Below are positions 18,999 to 28,644 of a DNA stretch of 64,000 bases, in pieces. Made by a program: the position numbers and the translations under genes. Below the pieces are notes generated by a model. That model had not been told where the DNA came from. It made no database searches and saw only the letters and a program-made list of their open reading frames with translations. The DNA is taken from assembly GCF_900100435.1 (NCBI RefSeq), contig NZ_FNEX01000001.1:186001-250000 (forward strand). Direction: 5' to 3'. This DNA comes from Pedobacter sp. ok626 (GTDB lineage: Bacteria > Bacteroidota > Bacteroidia > Sphingobacteriales > Sphingobacteriaceae). Position 1 is the first letter of the stretch, and each line of letters opens with the position of its first letter.

Positions 18999-20858
18999 AT
19001 GAATGCATTAAAAATATTATTGATGGCCGTTTTGATTTGTTTTATAAACAGCGATGCGGGAGCACAGGAGCAGTTGCAACAATTTTCAATCGTTCCTGAG
19101 CCGGAACTGGTAAAGGTCATGCCTGGAAACTTCATACCTAATAGCGCTACAGTTATCTCATATGAGGATAAAAATAGCCAGCTGAAATTCATTGCGGATC
19201 AGCTCTCAGCAAAATTAAAATCCCATACGGGTGGTAAATTACCTTTAAGGACGTTACCAGGTGTTCCTGGTAAAAACCAGATTGTATTTAAACTCTCAGA
19301 TAAACTGCCGGGGATGGGTGCTGAGGGGTATACCTTAGATATTAATTCCAGTGGTATTGTCATCACAGCAAAGCAGCCCCAGGGGTGTTTTTATGGCATG
19401 CAGACTCTATTACAATTGTTACCTGTAAATCATGGGGATGTAGTCGCCATTCCTGCACTCCACATTCAAGATCAACCTCGGTTTAGTTGGAGAGGAGCTA
19501 TGCTGGACGTGTCCAGACATTTTTTTACCGTTGAGCAGGTGAAAAAATACATTGATTTTCTGGCTGCTTATAAGCTCAACACTTTTCACTGGCATTTAAC
19601 TGATAACCAGGGCTGGCGGATAGAGATCAAAAAATATCCCTTGTTGACATCAGTAGGGGCATGGCGGAAAAGAAGTCTGATCGGACATTTTGAAGAGCAG
19701 CCGGAACGTTTCGATGCTGTCCCGCATGGTGGATTTTATACGCAGGCAGAGATTAAAGATATTGTGGCGTATGCACAGCAAAAATACATCACCGTTGTTC
19801 CCGAAATAGACCTTCCAGGGCATTGTACCTCGGCACTTGCAGGTTATCCGGAATTGGGTTGTGGCGAAAATCCTGGGCCTTTTGAAGTGAAGGATAAATG
19901 GGGCGTATTTGATGATGTATACTGTGCCGGCAAAGAAAATACCTTTAAATTTCTGGAAGATGTGTTTACGGAAGTGGCTGCGCTTTTCCCCGGAAAGGTC
20001 ATTCATATTGGTGGCGATGAATGTCGCAAAACGAACTGGAAAAGTTGTACATATTGCCAGGCACGTATGGAAAAGGAGGGGCTGAAAGATGAACACGAAT
20101 TACAGGGTTATTTTATCAATCGTATAGCTCAGATACTTAAGGCTAAAAACAAAAGGGTGATTGGCTGGGATGAGATTCTGGAAGGAAAGGAGCTCGCCAC
20201 CGATGCAATCGTAATGTCCTGGAGAGGTACAACGGGAGGTGTGATGGCAGCAAAAAAACATCATGATGTGGTGATGACGCCAACCACCTACCTTTATCTG
20301 GATTATTACCAGGGTGCACCTTATCTTGAGCCACTTACTATTGACGGCTTTAATACCCTTGAGCGTGTGTATAGTTATGAGCCGATCCCATCAGAACTAA
20401 ATGGTGACGAAGCTAAATATATTAAAGGTTTACAGGGGAATATCTGGACAGAGTTTATACCGGATTTTAATCATTTGCAATACATGGCCTTCCCCCGCCT
20501 TGCCGCCCTGGCGGAGGTAGCATGGTCTTCTCCGGAAAAAAAGAACTGGGAGAGATTTAAGGGCAAAATGGAAAGGGAGTACAACCGTTACGAGGCTTTA
20601 GGGATCAATTATTCCAAGAGTGCTTACCAGGTCGGTTTTGAAATGGTTAGCGGAGCCAGGACTCAAAAGCCTCAGATGGTGTTAAAAACACAAAGCTATA
20701 ATCCTGAAATCTATTATAGCCTGGATGGCACAGATCCTGATCAAAAATCCATTAGGTATATCGGGCCATTTAATGTGAATCCTGACGCGAAAATTAAGGC
20801 TGCGACTTTTAAAAACGGAGTGCAGATCGGAAAAACTACTGAGTACACGGTAAAGTAA
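18999..20858 (+). CDS. GH20 beta-N-acetylhexosaminidase
   Basis: A 619-residue exported enzyme with signal peptide ending DAGAQ. Residues about 25-150 are the GH20b N-terminal domain, about 155-500 the GH20 barrel, and about 540-619 a chitobiase C-terminal-like domain (VLKTQSYNPEIYYSLDGTDP). The catalytic pair lies in HIGGDEC as Asp340-Glu341; the substrate-assisted mechanism uses the 2-acetamido group. FSWRGAMLDVSRHF and WHLTDNQGWR are other hallmark blocks. It removes terminal GlcNAc or GalNAc. It lies in the polysaccharide locus just upstream of two rhamnosidases. Confidence 0.95.
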   Translation: MNALKILLMAVLICFINSDAGAQEQLQQFSIVPEPELVKVMPGNFIPNSATVISYEDKNSQLKFIADQLSAKLKSHTGGKLPLRTLPGVPGKNQIVFKLSDKLPGMGAEGYTLDINSSGIVITAKQPQGCFYGMQTLLQLLPVNHGDVVAIPALHIQDQPRFSWRGAMLDVSRHFFTVEQVKKYIDFLAAYKLNTFHWHLTDNQGWRIEIKKYPLLTSVGAWRKRSLIGHFEEQPERFDAVPHGGFYTQAEIKDIVAYAQQKYITVVPEIDLPGHCTSALAGYPELGCGENPGPFEVKDKWGVFDDVYCAGKENTFKFLEDVFTEVAALFPGKVIHIGGDECRKTNWKSCTYCQARMEKEGLKDEHELQGYFINRIAQILKAKNKRVIGWDEILEGKELATDAIVMSWRGTTGGVMAAKKHHDVVMTPTTYLYLDYYQGAPYLEPLTIDGFNTLERVYSYEPIPSELNGDEAKYIKGLQGNIWTEFIPDFNHLQYMAFPRLAALAEVAWSSPEKKNWERFKGKMEREYNRYEALGINYSKSAYQVGFEMVSGARTQKPQMVLKTQSYNPEIYYSLDGTDPDQKSIRYIGPFNVNPDAKIKAATFKNGVQIGKTTEYTVK

Positions 20859-20886
20859 CTGGGAATCATCAGAAATAGACATACTA

Positions 20887-23673
20887 ATGAAAAACGTTAA
20901 ATATGGTTTAATCGTTCTAGCTTTTTTTGCGTTTAATGGCATCATAAAGGCACAGGACAGAATTGTCGCCATAAACCTTCATTGTGATCAAAAGGAAAGC
21001 CCTGTGGGCATCGCAAACTCTAATCCTGAATTCAGATGGGAGATCGGTGCTACGCAGCGGTCATTCCTACAAAGGGCCTTTCAGGTACAGGTGTTTAGCA
21101 AGGCCAAAAACGCTGAGTCAGGGAAGGCGGACCTCTGGGATTCACAAAAAATGAATGCTGGTTCTGCTATGTCCGTAGTTTACAGAGGAGAACCACTTGT
21201 GTCTGGCAAGCGGTATTATTGGCGTGTAAGAATTTGGTCTGCAAATGGTAAACCATCCGAATGGAGCAGGCCAACATCTTTCTCTACCGGTATTTTAAAC
21301 GTAAAAGAATGGGATAAAAGCCACTGGATCGCTTACCAGGTGCTGGAGGATTCTATGAAGGTTGTTCCTGGATTACATGGTAATGGAGAATCACTGGGCA
21401 AAAAGGCTGTTCAGCCTGCCGTTGTTCCTTACTTCCGAAGGCTCTTTAATGTACAAAAGCCGATTGCTGAAGCTTATGTATTTGTTTCCGGACTGGGGCA
21501 CTACGAGCTGCAGTTGAATGGTAAAAAAGTAGGAGATGACTTTCTTGCTCCCGGCTGGACCAACTATGCTAAAACTAATCTTTATAATACATATGATGTA
21601 ACTGCTGCGCTGGTTTCAGGAAAAAATGCATTGGGAGCGATAGTAGGACCCGGCTTTATGTATGTGAACCGCGAACGTTACCGTAAAATGGCGAGGGCCG
21701 AAGGTTTCCCTATGCTGAGGTTGAAACTGCTGATCCGTTATAAGGATGGCAGTAGCGGGGAGGTTGTGACCGATGGTAGCTGGAAAACAAGTCCATCGCC
21801 CATTGTATTCAGTAGCATCTATGGCGGTGAAGATTATAATGCGGGCCTTGAACAACCCGGTTGGGATAGCGCTGGATTTAATGATCAGCACTGGAAAAAG
21901 GTAGTTTTACTGGCCGGTTTAGGGGGGGCGATGAAGGCAGAAACCAGCTATCCATTAAAGGTGATGCAAACCTTTGAGCCGCAAACGATCAGGAAAATAA
22001 CCGAGAGCAGCTACTTATATGATTTTGGTCAGAACACCTCTGGTATTATTCGGCTGAAAGTTAAGGGAAAAAAGGGAGACCGGGTCCGGATTATTCCTGC
22101 GGAAATCTTGACCGTTCAGGGAATGCCGGATCAGAAGGCATCGGGAAGTCCCTATTATTTCGATTATACCCTTAAAGGCGGTACCGAAGAAATATGGGGG
22201 CCTCGTTTTAGCTATTACGGATTCAGATATGCCTTGATTGAGGGCGGAGTTCCAGCGGGTCAGTCTGGAATGTCAGACAAACCTTTAATACAGGGGCTTC
22301 AAATGCTTCATACCCGTAACAGCCTTCCGGAGGTAGGTACATTTAGCTGCTCTAATACCTTATTCAATCAAACTTTTAAGCTGATCGATTGGGCGATGAA
22401 GAGTAACATGAGTCATGTAAGCACCGACTGTCCACACCGAGAGAAACTGGGATGGCTGGAACAGACACATTTAGTCGGAGGCTCATTAAAATATAACTAT
22501 GATATTCAGCTCTTTTACAATAAAATCATAGACGATATGGCTGAATCACAGCTGTCTTCGGGCCTGGTGCCGGATATTGTTCCTGAATATGTTGTATTTG
22601 ATGATGGTTTCAGGGATTCTCCGGAATGGGGTAGTGCTGCTATTATTATACCCTGGTATTTATATAAATGGTATGGTGATAAAAAAGCAATTGAAAAGGC
22701 TTACCCGATGATGAAACGTTATCTTAGTTACCTGGAAAGTAAAGCTGAAGCCCATATTTTGTCACACGGTTTGGGTGATTGGTTTGACCTTGGTCCAAAA
22801 GAGCCGGGAGAATCACAGCTTACGCCTAAATCCTTAACTGCGACCGCTACCTTTTACTATGACGCAGATTTACTTGGCCAGATTGCAAATGTTTTGGGAA
22901 AAACAGAAGATGCAAAAGGTTACAGGAAACTGGCGGGGAGTATTAAAAAAGCGTTCAATAAAAAGTTCTTCCAGCCGGAAACAGGTATTTATTCAACTGG
23001 TAGCCAGACCTCCTATGCCATGGCGCTGTATATGGGGCTGGTAGACGAATCCTTCAAGGAAAAGGTATTTGCTAATTTGAAATCATCTATACAGCAAAGC
23101 GGTTATGCGCTTACAGCGGGCGACATTGGATATCGTTATCTGATCAGGGTATTGGAAGAGGGAGGAGCGTCACAGCTGCTGTACCAAATGAACAACAGGG
23201 ATGATGTTCCAGGCTATGGTTATCAGATCCGAAGCGGTGCGACTGCATTAACGGAATCCTGGCCTGCACTGAAAAATGTCTCCAATAACCACATGATGCT
23301 GGGCCATTTAATGGAATGGTTTTATAGCGGCCTGGCAGGAATAAAACAGCAGGAGGGGGACATTGGCTTTAGCAAGATTTTGATAGAGCCGCAGTTTGTA
23401 GAAGGGATAGAATGGTTGAAAGCAAGTTATAAGGCCGTTAGTGGCCGTATTGCGGTCGACTGGAAGGTGGAGCAACGTAAAGTGTTATTGCAGGTAACCA
23501 TCCCTGCAAATACAGAAGCCTTAATTGTTTTGCCGATTTCTGATACGAAGCTGTCAAAGCTGAATCAACACCCCTTAGATCAGCGCAAAGAATTTAGGAA
23601 AGCGTATATTGAAAAGGGTAAATTGAAAATTGTTTTGGGTTCTGGAACCTACTTATTAGACTGGGTAAAATAA
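20887..23673 (+). CDS. GH78 alpha-L-rhamnosidase (DCPHREKLGWLEQ subtype)
   Basis: A 928-residue exported enzyme with signal peptide ending NGIIKAQ. Domain order is an N-terminal Fn3-like domain (about 25-135), a jelly-roll binding domain (about 150-330), another beta domain, the (alpha/alpha)6 barrel (about 470-820) and a C-terminal beta-sandwich. The signature near residue 512 reads STDCPHREKLGWLEQTH, so the usual GD after GW is replaced by LEQ, a recognised variant group. It should cleave alpha-L-rhamnose from glycans. It is followed at 9 bases by a second, divergent GH78 gene. Confidence 0.9.
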   Translation: MKNVKYGLIVLAFFAFNGIIKAQDRIVAINLHCDQKESPVGIANSNPEFRWEIGATQRSFLQRAFQVQVFSKAKNAESGKADLWDSQKMNAGSAMSVVYRGEPLVSGKRYYWRVRIWSANGKPSEWSRPTSFSTGILNVKEWDKSHWIAYQVLEDSMKVVPGLHGNGESLGKKAVQPAVVPYFRRLFNVQKPIAEAYVFVSGLGHYELQLNGKKVGDDFLAPGWTNYAKTNLYNTYDVTAALVSGKNALGAIVGPGFMYVNRERYRKMARAEGFPMLRLKLLIRYKDGSSGEVVTDGSWKTSPSPIVFSSIYGGEDYNAGLEQPGWDSAGFNDQHWKKVVLLAGLGGAMKAETSYPLKVMQTFEPQTIRKITESSYLYDFGQNTSGIIRLKVKGKKGDRVRIIPAEILTVQGMPDQKASGSPYYFDYTLKGGTEEIWGPRFSYYGFRYALIEGGVPAGQSGMSDKPLIQGLQMLHTRNSLPEVGTFSCSNTLFNQTFKLIDWAMKSNMSHVSTDCPHREKLGWLEQTHLVGGSLKYNYDIQLFYNKIIDDMAESQLSSGLVPDIVPEYVVFDDGFRDSPEWGSAAIIIPWYLYKWYGDKKAIEKAYPMMKRYLSYLESKAEAHILSHGLGDWFDLGPKEPGESQLTPKSLTATATFYYDADLLGQIANVLGKTEDAKGYRKLAGSIKKAFNKKFFQPETGIYSTGSQTSYAMALYMGLVDESFKEKVFANLKSSIQQSGYALTAGDIGYRYLIRVLEEGGASQLLYQMNNRDDVPGYGYQIRSGATALTESWPALKNVSNNHMMLGHLMEWFYSGLAGIKQQEGDIGFSKILIEPQFVEGIEWLKASYKAVSGRIAVDWKVEQRKVLLQVTIPANTEALIVLPISDTKLSKLNQHPLDQRKEFRKAYIEKGKLKIVLGSGTYLLDWVK

Positions 23674-23682
23674 TTTCTGATC

Positions 23683-26517
23683 ATGATAAAAAAAAATCTG
23701 CTGTTGCTATTCATAGTGTTGGTTTTTGGAATACGAAGTGCTTTTTCGGTAGTTCCGAAAAGTAGCATGCAGCCTGAGAATTTACGTTGCGAGTATTTGA
23801 ATAATCCCATTGGACTGGATGAATTGATCCCTCGTTTAAACTGGACTTATAAAGCTGTAAATCCAGCTGCCTATGGACAGAAGCAAACAGCTTACCGCAT
23901 TATAGTGGCTTCTGACATGCAGCTGCTGAATCAGAACAGAGGCGACGAATGGGATTCTGGCTGGATTGCTTCTGATCAGATGCAACAAATAGAGTATAAG
24001 GGGAAGGGACTGCGGTCAGATCGTTATTATTATTGGAAGGTAGCTGCCAAAGATGAAAAAGGAATTGTTTCCGGATGGAGTAAAACTGCATATTGGGTAA
24101 CAGGATTACTTCAGCAGAAAGATTGGAAAGCCAAATGGGTCGGAACAGATCAGCTATTTGATCCCTCACAAAAGGACTGCAACATTTCCGATCCCTGGTT
24201 GAGAAAAACTTTTAGCTTAAAGCTGAAACCCGAAAAGGCTGTGATATTCCTCGCCTCGGTAGGGTACCATGAGTTATATGTGAACGGAAAGAAAATTAGC
24301 AATGATGTTCTTGCTCCCGCAGTAACGGATCATACCAAACGTGCACGTTATGTGGCTTATGATATTGCGGCTGCGTTGGAGCCAGGGAAAAATGTAATTG
24401 GCATTTGGTTAGGAACGTCCTGGTCGATATTTGGCCCCTATGTAAAACCCGGGAGGCCAAACACCCCAATAGTGATCGCGCAATTGGCTATTTATAATAA
24501 AAAAAATGCTGGTGCGGAAACCAAACCTGTCATGGTTGTTCAAACCGACGAAAGCTGGAAAACACATGAAAGTCCGAATAAATTATTGGGAACCTGGGAT
24601 TTTGCTAAAATGGGTGGTGAGCTTTGGGACGCGAATAAAGAGGTTCCCGATTGGAATACGGTAACCTGCGATGAAACAAGCTGGAATAAAGCAGTCATTT
24701 ATCAGCCTGACTTGATTTTGTCTGCACAAAACGTTGAACCGAACCGCGTATTTGACCAGATCAAAAGTGTTGGTATTGAGGCCAGGCCGGATGGTTCATA
24801 TAGGGTGGATATGGGCGTTAATTTTGCCGGCTGGACGGAAGTTGATCTGATGGGAAATAAGGGTGATAGAATAGAATTTGAATATTCTGAAAGAGCGCAA
24901 GCTGACCAGACTTTCAACCTGCATAGTGCCTATATCATTGGTGAAAGCGGTAAGGGGACTTTTCGTAATCGTTTTAATTATAGTTCCGGTAGGTGGATCA
25001 CCATCCATGGATTGAAATATAAACCTCGTTTAAGTGATGTGAGGGGGTGGATGGTAAGAACGAATTTTCAGACGGCTACCAGTTTTGAATGTTCGGATAC
25101 GCTGCAAAACTGGATTTATAATAAAGTACGGTGGACCTTTGAAAATCTGGCTATTGGCGGTTTTGTAGTCGATTGTCCACAACGTGAAAGACTGGGGTAT
25201 GGAGGTGATGCACACGCTACCTGTGAAACGGGAATGTACAATTACAAATTGGGCGCATTTTACACTAAATGGATGCAGGACTGGCGAGATGTACAAGGGA
25301 CGGAATCCATTGTGGGCAATATGTACGATCCGAAGTTCGCCAGAACAGATGTTATGAGTGGCAGAATATTTAATAACGGAATTTTGCCGCATACTGCTCC
25401 GACTTACTCCGGGGGCGGGGGACCGGCATGGGGTGGCATTGTAGTTTCCTTGCCTTGGTTTGTTTACCAGCATGAGGGAGACCAGCGCATTCTGGAAAGA
25501 AATTTTGAGCTGATAAAGGGATGGTTGGCTTTCCTCGACTTACACACCAAAGATGATATATTACAACGATTTGGTGGTAGCTGGGATTTTTTGGGTGATT
25601 GGCTATGGCCAGGTGCCACGGCAGCGGGAATGAACAATGATAAAGAGGAGACCCTTTGTTTAAATAATAGTTATAGGGTATTTAATTTACGTACAGCGGC
25701 AAAAATTGCGCGGGTAATTGGTAAAAATGAAGAGGCTGGGCGTTGGGAAAAGCAAGCGGAGCGATGCAAGGCTGCTATCCATTCCAGATTTTACCGGGCT
25801 ACTGATCAAAGTTATGCAGATGGCTCTATGTCTAACCTTGCAGCTGCGTTGCTGGCAGAGATACCTCCCGCAGATTTAAGGGCCGGGGTGATGAAAAGAT
25901 TGGAAAAAGATATTCTGGTGTTACATAAGGGGCATATCAATGTCGGAATTACCGGAGGAGCGATTCTGTTTAAATTGTTGCGTCAGGAAGGAAGGGATGA
26001 TCTGATTTATTCGATGACCTCACAAAAGGATTATCCGGGTTGGGGGTATATGAAGGCGAATGGTGCGACGACGATTTGGGAAATGTGGGAAAAGGATCTC
26101 CCCGGACATTCCCTGCTGCATAGTTCTTACCTCTATCCTGGTGCCTGGTATGTGGAGGGGGTAGCTGGTATTCAAAGAGACCCCGGGTCGCCCGGCTTTC
26201 AAAAATTTCTAATTAAACTCCCAGCTTTAAAAGCCTCTTCTTTATCCTGGGCTAAAGCATCCTTTGATTCCCCCGCAGGTTTAATTAAGACTTCCTGGGA
26301 AAGAAAAGGTAGGGATTTAAATCTGGAGCTGAGCGTTCCGCCGAACTGCACCGCAGTTATTCAGTTGGCAGAAAATGATGTCAAAAACAGTATTAAAGAA
26401 AGTGATCACCTGAAAATTAAAGGCTTTAAAGATGGCTATGGCTTGTTGGAAGTCAGCAGCGGTCGGCATAATTTAAGGCTAAAATCTATTGACCGCTCTG
26501 GTTTTTCGCCATACTAA
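23683..26517 (+). CDS. GH78 alpha-L-rhamnosidase (classical DCPQRERLGYGGD subtype)
   Basis: A 944-residue protein with signal peptide ending SAFSV. It has the same domain plan as its neighbour, but the signature near residue 496 is VDCPQRERLGYGGDAHA, with the acidic GGD form. The barrel shows SWDFLGDWLWPG and NGATTIWEMWE, typical of the family. Two paralogues of different subtype in tandem suggest two rhamnosidic linkages in the target glycan. This is the last gene of the locus; a strong hairpin follows. Confidence 0.92.
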   Translation: MIKKNLLLLFIVLVFGIRSAFSVVPKSSMQPENLRCEYLNNPIGLDELIPRLNWTYKAVNPAAYGQKQTAYRIIVASDMQLLNQNRGDEWDSGWIASDQMQQIEYKGKGLRSDRYYYWKVAAKDEKGIVSGWSKTAYWVTGLLQQKDWKAKWVGTDQLFDPSQKDCNISDPWLRKTFSLKLKPEKAVIFLASVGYHELYVNGKKISNDVLAPAVTDHTKRARYVAYDIAAALEPGKNVIGIWLGTSWSIFGPYVKPGRPNTPIVIAQLAIYNKKNAGAETKPVMVVQTDESWKTHESPNKLLGTWDFAKMGGELWDANKEVPDWNTVTCDETSWNKAVIYQPDLILSAQNVEPNRVFDQIKSVGIEARPDGSYRVDMGVNFAGWTEVDLMGNKGDRIEFEYSERAQADQTFNLHSAYIIGESGKGTFRNRFNYSSGRWITIHGLKYKPRLSDVRGWMVRTNFQTATSFECSDTLQNWIYNKVRWTFENLAIGGFVVDCPQRERLGYGGDAHATCETGMYNYKLGAFYTKWMQDWRDVQGTESIVGNMYDPKFARTDVMSGRIFNNGILPHTAPTYSGGGGPAWGGIVVSLPWFVYQHEGDQRILERNFELIKGWLAFLDLHTKDDILQRFGGSWDFLGDWLWPGATAAGMNNDKEETLCLNNSYRVFNLRTAAKIARVIGKNEEAGRWEKQAERCKAAIHSRFYRATDQSYADGSMSNLAAALLAEIPPADLRAGVMKRLEKDILVLHKGHINVGITGGAILFKLLRQEGRDDLIYSMTSQKDYPGWGYMKANGATTIWEMWEKDLPGHSLLHSSYLYPGAWYVEGVAGIQRDPGSPGFQKFLIKLPALKASSLSWAKASFDSPAGLIKTSWERKGRDLNLELSVPPNCTAVIQLAENDVKNSIKESDHLKIKGFKDGYGLLEVSSGRHNLRLKSIDRSGFSPY

Positions 26518-26534
26518 AACTTACACTTTGGGTT

Positions 26535-26591
26535 GAGGGGAAGTCTGGAATAGATTGTTTTCGCTCTCTGATCCGGACTTCCCCTAATTAT
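26535..26591 (+). terminator. Strong bidirectional hairpin, copy B of the repeated element
   Basis: Arms AGGGGAAGTCTGGA and TCCGGACTTCCCCT pair over 14 positions with one G-T wobble. The hairpin separates the convergent GH78 and lipoprotein genes. It aligns without gaps to the element after the desaturase gene near 4.9 kb, including much of the loop. Confidence 0.75.
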
Positions 26592-26599
26592 TATCTGTT

Positions 26600-27406
26600 T
26601 CACGGTTGCTTGGAAAGTACAGCCGTCCCCGGTCCGGTTCCAAACGGACTGGTAGAGTTAATTGTTATTGTCTTTTCATCAGTACTTAAGGTGAGTGTTG
26701 AATTTGGAGCTGGTTTTACTTCTTCCGTAAGGGTGCCAGCGGCATTAGCTTTGGTCCACATCACTGTGCAGTTCCAGGTAGTTGCCGTTTTTTTAACAAT
26801 ATTATAGATATAGTCACTTCCAATAGAAATCAAATTTCTATCCAATGCATTTCTCCAGCCATATTCAGGTTTTGCTGTAGGAGTGATCGAATTGAAGGAG
26901 AAATGCGCTGCATTTCCTTTGAATACAATAGTTCCTGCTGAGTTCTGCCAAAATCCGTTGAATGGATGGCAATCATTTAGTATTCCAACAGTTTTGAAAT
27001 CCAGTTGATTACCGTAATAGGTCTCGCCTGTTGTCGTAATGGCGAAGGCACGAACGTAATATTTAACACAACCTTCAATCGGCGTAGCACCAACGCTGGT
27101 AGACATATTGGTGGTGCCGGGGAGTATTGTACCCGAATTTTTTGTATTTGAAGTAGTTGGATTTTGGTTTGTACTCCAACAGATTCCCCAGTTTCTCATT
27201 GTAGCAGTCCCAGCGGCCTGTATTTTAACAAAAACATTAATGCCAGAATATTCAATACTGACTGTGGTTAAAGTTAGTGTTCCATCTGCTGTTCCAGGTA
27301 TTTCTTCTTCGGCGGGAGGCACAGATTTATTCTTTTTACAAGAATTCAGGACAAAGGTTAATGCGAGAAAGAAAAGCAATAGCTTTAATTTAAATAGGTT
27401 TTTCAT
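26600..27406 (-). CDS. Lipoprotein with Fn3-like repeat region, function unknown
   Basis: A 268-residue lipoprotein with lipobox VLNSC (Cys23) followed by KKNK. Residues about 45-140 show the Bacteroidota surface-protein pattern NWGICWSTNQNPTTSN ... YYVRAFAITTTGETYYGN, an Fn3-like fold. The C-terminal half (about 145-268) has NGFWQNSAGTIVFKGNAAHFSF and ends in a beta-rich stretch that I do not recognise. It is monocistronic and convergent with the rhamnosidase operon. No enzyme motif is visible. Confidence 0.75.
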   Translation of the reverse strand: MKNLFKLKLLLFFLALTFVLNSCKKNKSVPPAEEEIPGTADGTLTLTTVSIEYSGINVFVKIQAAGTATMRNWGICWSTNQNPTTSNTKNSGTILPGTTNMSTSVGATPIEGCVKYYVRAFAITTTGETYYGNQLDFKTVGILNDCHPFNGFWQNSAGTIVFKGNAAHFSFNSITPTAKPEYGWRNALDRNLISIGSDYIYNIVKKTATTWNCTVMWTKANAAGTLTEEVKPAPNSTLTLSTDEKTITINSTSPFGTGPGTAVLSKQP

Positions 27407-27582
27407 AAGGATGGCTTTTAGTTTTCAAAAGTAAGGCGGCTTTTTTTAGCAGTAAATACCTAGAAATGGGTATTTTTTGATGAGTTCTCGATTCAGTTTT
27501 TCGGCAGCAGATATGTCATTTTATAAAGTATTCAAATCAATTCTGAGTTAGGGATGTTTTTTTAATACTAAATGTGAAAATT

Positions 27583-27912
27583 ATGGGATATCATGAATGG
27601 AAATCATGCATTGATGCATGCCTGGAATGTGCGGCAGTCTGCAACCACTGCGCTAGCTCCTGCACCAAAGAAGAAGATGTTAAAATGATGGCTGCTTGTA
27701 TTGATCTGGATATGCAATGCGCCACGGTTTGTTATGCTGCTGCTCAATTGATGAGCTTGGGAAGTCTCCAGGCTAAAGATATATGCAGGATTTGTGCAGA
27801 ACTCTGTGATGCCTGCGGAATTGAATGTGGTAAGCACAATACCGAGCATTGCGAAGAATGTGCAGAGGCCTGTCTGCGTTGCGCAGAAGAATGTAGAAAA
27901 ATGGCTGCTTAA
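27583..27912 (+). CDS. Cysteine-rich four-helix-bundle copper-binding protein (DUF326-like)
   Basis: A 109-residue protein with no signal peptide. I chose ATG (MGYHEWKSCI) rather than a GTG three codons earlier. Fourteen or more cysteines fall in helical CxxxC spacings such as CIDACLECAAVCNHCASSC and CEECAEACLRCAEEC, the pattern of the four-helix copper-storage and copper-detoxification family. It would bind Cu(I) inside the helix core in the cytoplasm. It is followed at 15 bases by a SnoaL-like gene. The metal is inferred from family knowledge. Confidence 0.85.
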   Translation: MGYHEWKSCIDACLECAAVCNHCASSCTKEEDVKMMAACIDLDMQCATVCYAAAQLMSLGSLQAKDICRICAELCDACGIECGKHNTEHCEECAEACLRCAEECRKMAA

Positions 27913-27927
27913 TCAAAAACTAATATT

Positions 27928-28302
27928 ATGGAAAATCAAATTCTTGAACTTGAAAAAAGGTATTGGAAAGCGATGGAAACTCGCGATTTTGATACTGTAA
28001 AAAAACTTACCCGCTTCCCCTGCATCGTAGCAGGAAAAGATGGGGTAAGGAGTGTGGATGAAGCTTCTTTCAAAAAAATGTTTGATTCTGGAGCAGGAAG
28101 TCAAATGAAAGTTCTCAATATCTCTGATGCTGAAAGCGACATCATAGATGAAAGGACAGCCACTTTAGCCTACCTTATAGAATTAGAATATGAGGTGAAA
28201 GATCAGAAATCTTCAGGGAAATGCGCATGTACATCAACCTGGGTTAAGGAGAATGGAAATTGGATCTGTGCTATGCATACAGAATCTGAATTAAGAAAAT
28301 AA
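27928..28302 (+). CDS. SnoaL/NTF2-like (DUF4440-type) small protein
   Basis: A 124-residue cytosolic protein of the NTF2-like cone fold. The N-terminal helix ELEKRYWKAMETRDFDTVKKL and the C-terminal strand TSTWVKENGNWICAMHTES are typical of DUF4440 proteins. The family includes small enzymes and ligand binders, and no specific reaction can be assigned. It probably shares a transcript with the upstream copper-binding gene. Confidence 0.75.
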   Translation: MENQILELEKRYWKAMETRDFDTVKKLTRFPCIVAGKDGVRSVDEASFKKMFDSGAGSQMKVLNISDAESDIIDERTATLAYLIELEYEVKDQKSSGKCACTSTWVKENGNWICAMHTESELRK

Positions 28303-28325
28303 TTTACAGGATGTATGCTCCTTCA

Positions 28326-28475
28326 TTAAGCCCTCCGAATGACACCCAGAATTACAGATATAATGGCGATGACGATCAGGATGTGAATGATTCCGCCGGT
28401 ATAAAAACCGCCAAAAAAACTGATGGCCCAAATGAGAACCAAAATGACTGCGATGGCATAAAGTAGATTTCCCAT
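28326..28475 (-). CDS. Lmo0937-family small membrane protein (49 residues)
   Basis: A 49-residue reading frame starting MGNLLYAIAVILVLIWAISF, with a central GGFYTGGIIHILIVIAIISV and ending VIRRA. It has two hydrophobic helices separated by a Gly-rich turn. This matches the very short Lmo0937-type membrane proteins common in Bacteroidota, whose function is unknown and which often respond to stress. It converges on the SnoaL-like gene. Confidence 0.75.
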   Translation of the reverse strand: MGNLLYAIAVILVLIWAISFFGGFYTGGIIHILIVIAIISVILGVIRRA

Positions 28476-28644
28476 GATATTTTATTTTATAGGTTAAGAT
28501 GTCACTTTATAACGCATGGGGGATGGTTTTGTTTTTTATTTTGTAATTAAGTCATCAGGGTAAATGATCTTGCAGAGGAAACAATATTTCTGTTTGCCTG
28601 TTCTTTTTAATAATAAAACTTAAAATTTAACGGATGTGGCATTG

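Noticed and set aside
19650..20096. 148-codon open frame opposite the GH20 gene
   Set aside because: It lies wholly antisense to a clear hexosaminidase and has no recognisable domain.
25030..25473. 147-codon open frame opposite the second GH78 gene
   Set aside because: It is antisense to conserved GH78 catalytic sequence and has no domain signal, so it is a by-product of codon use.
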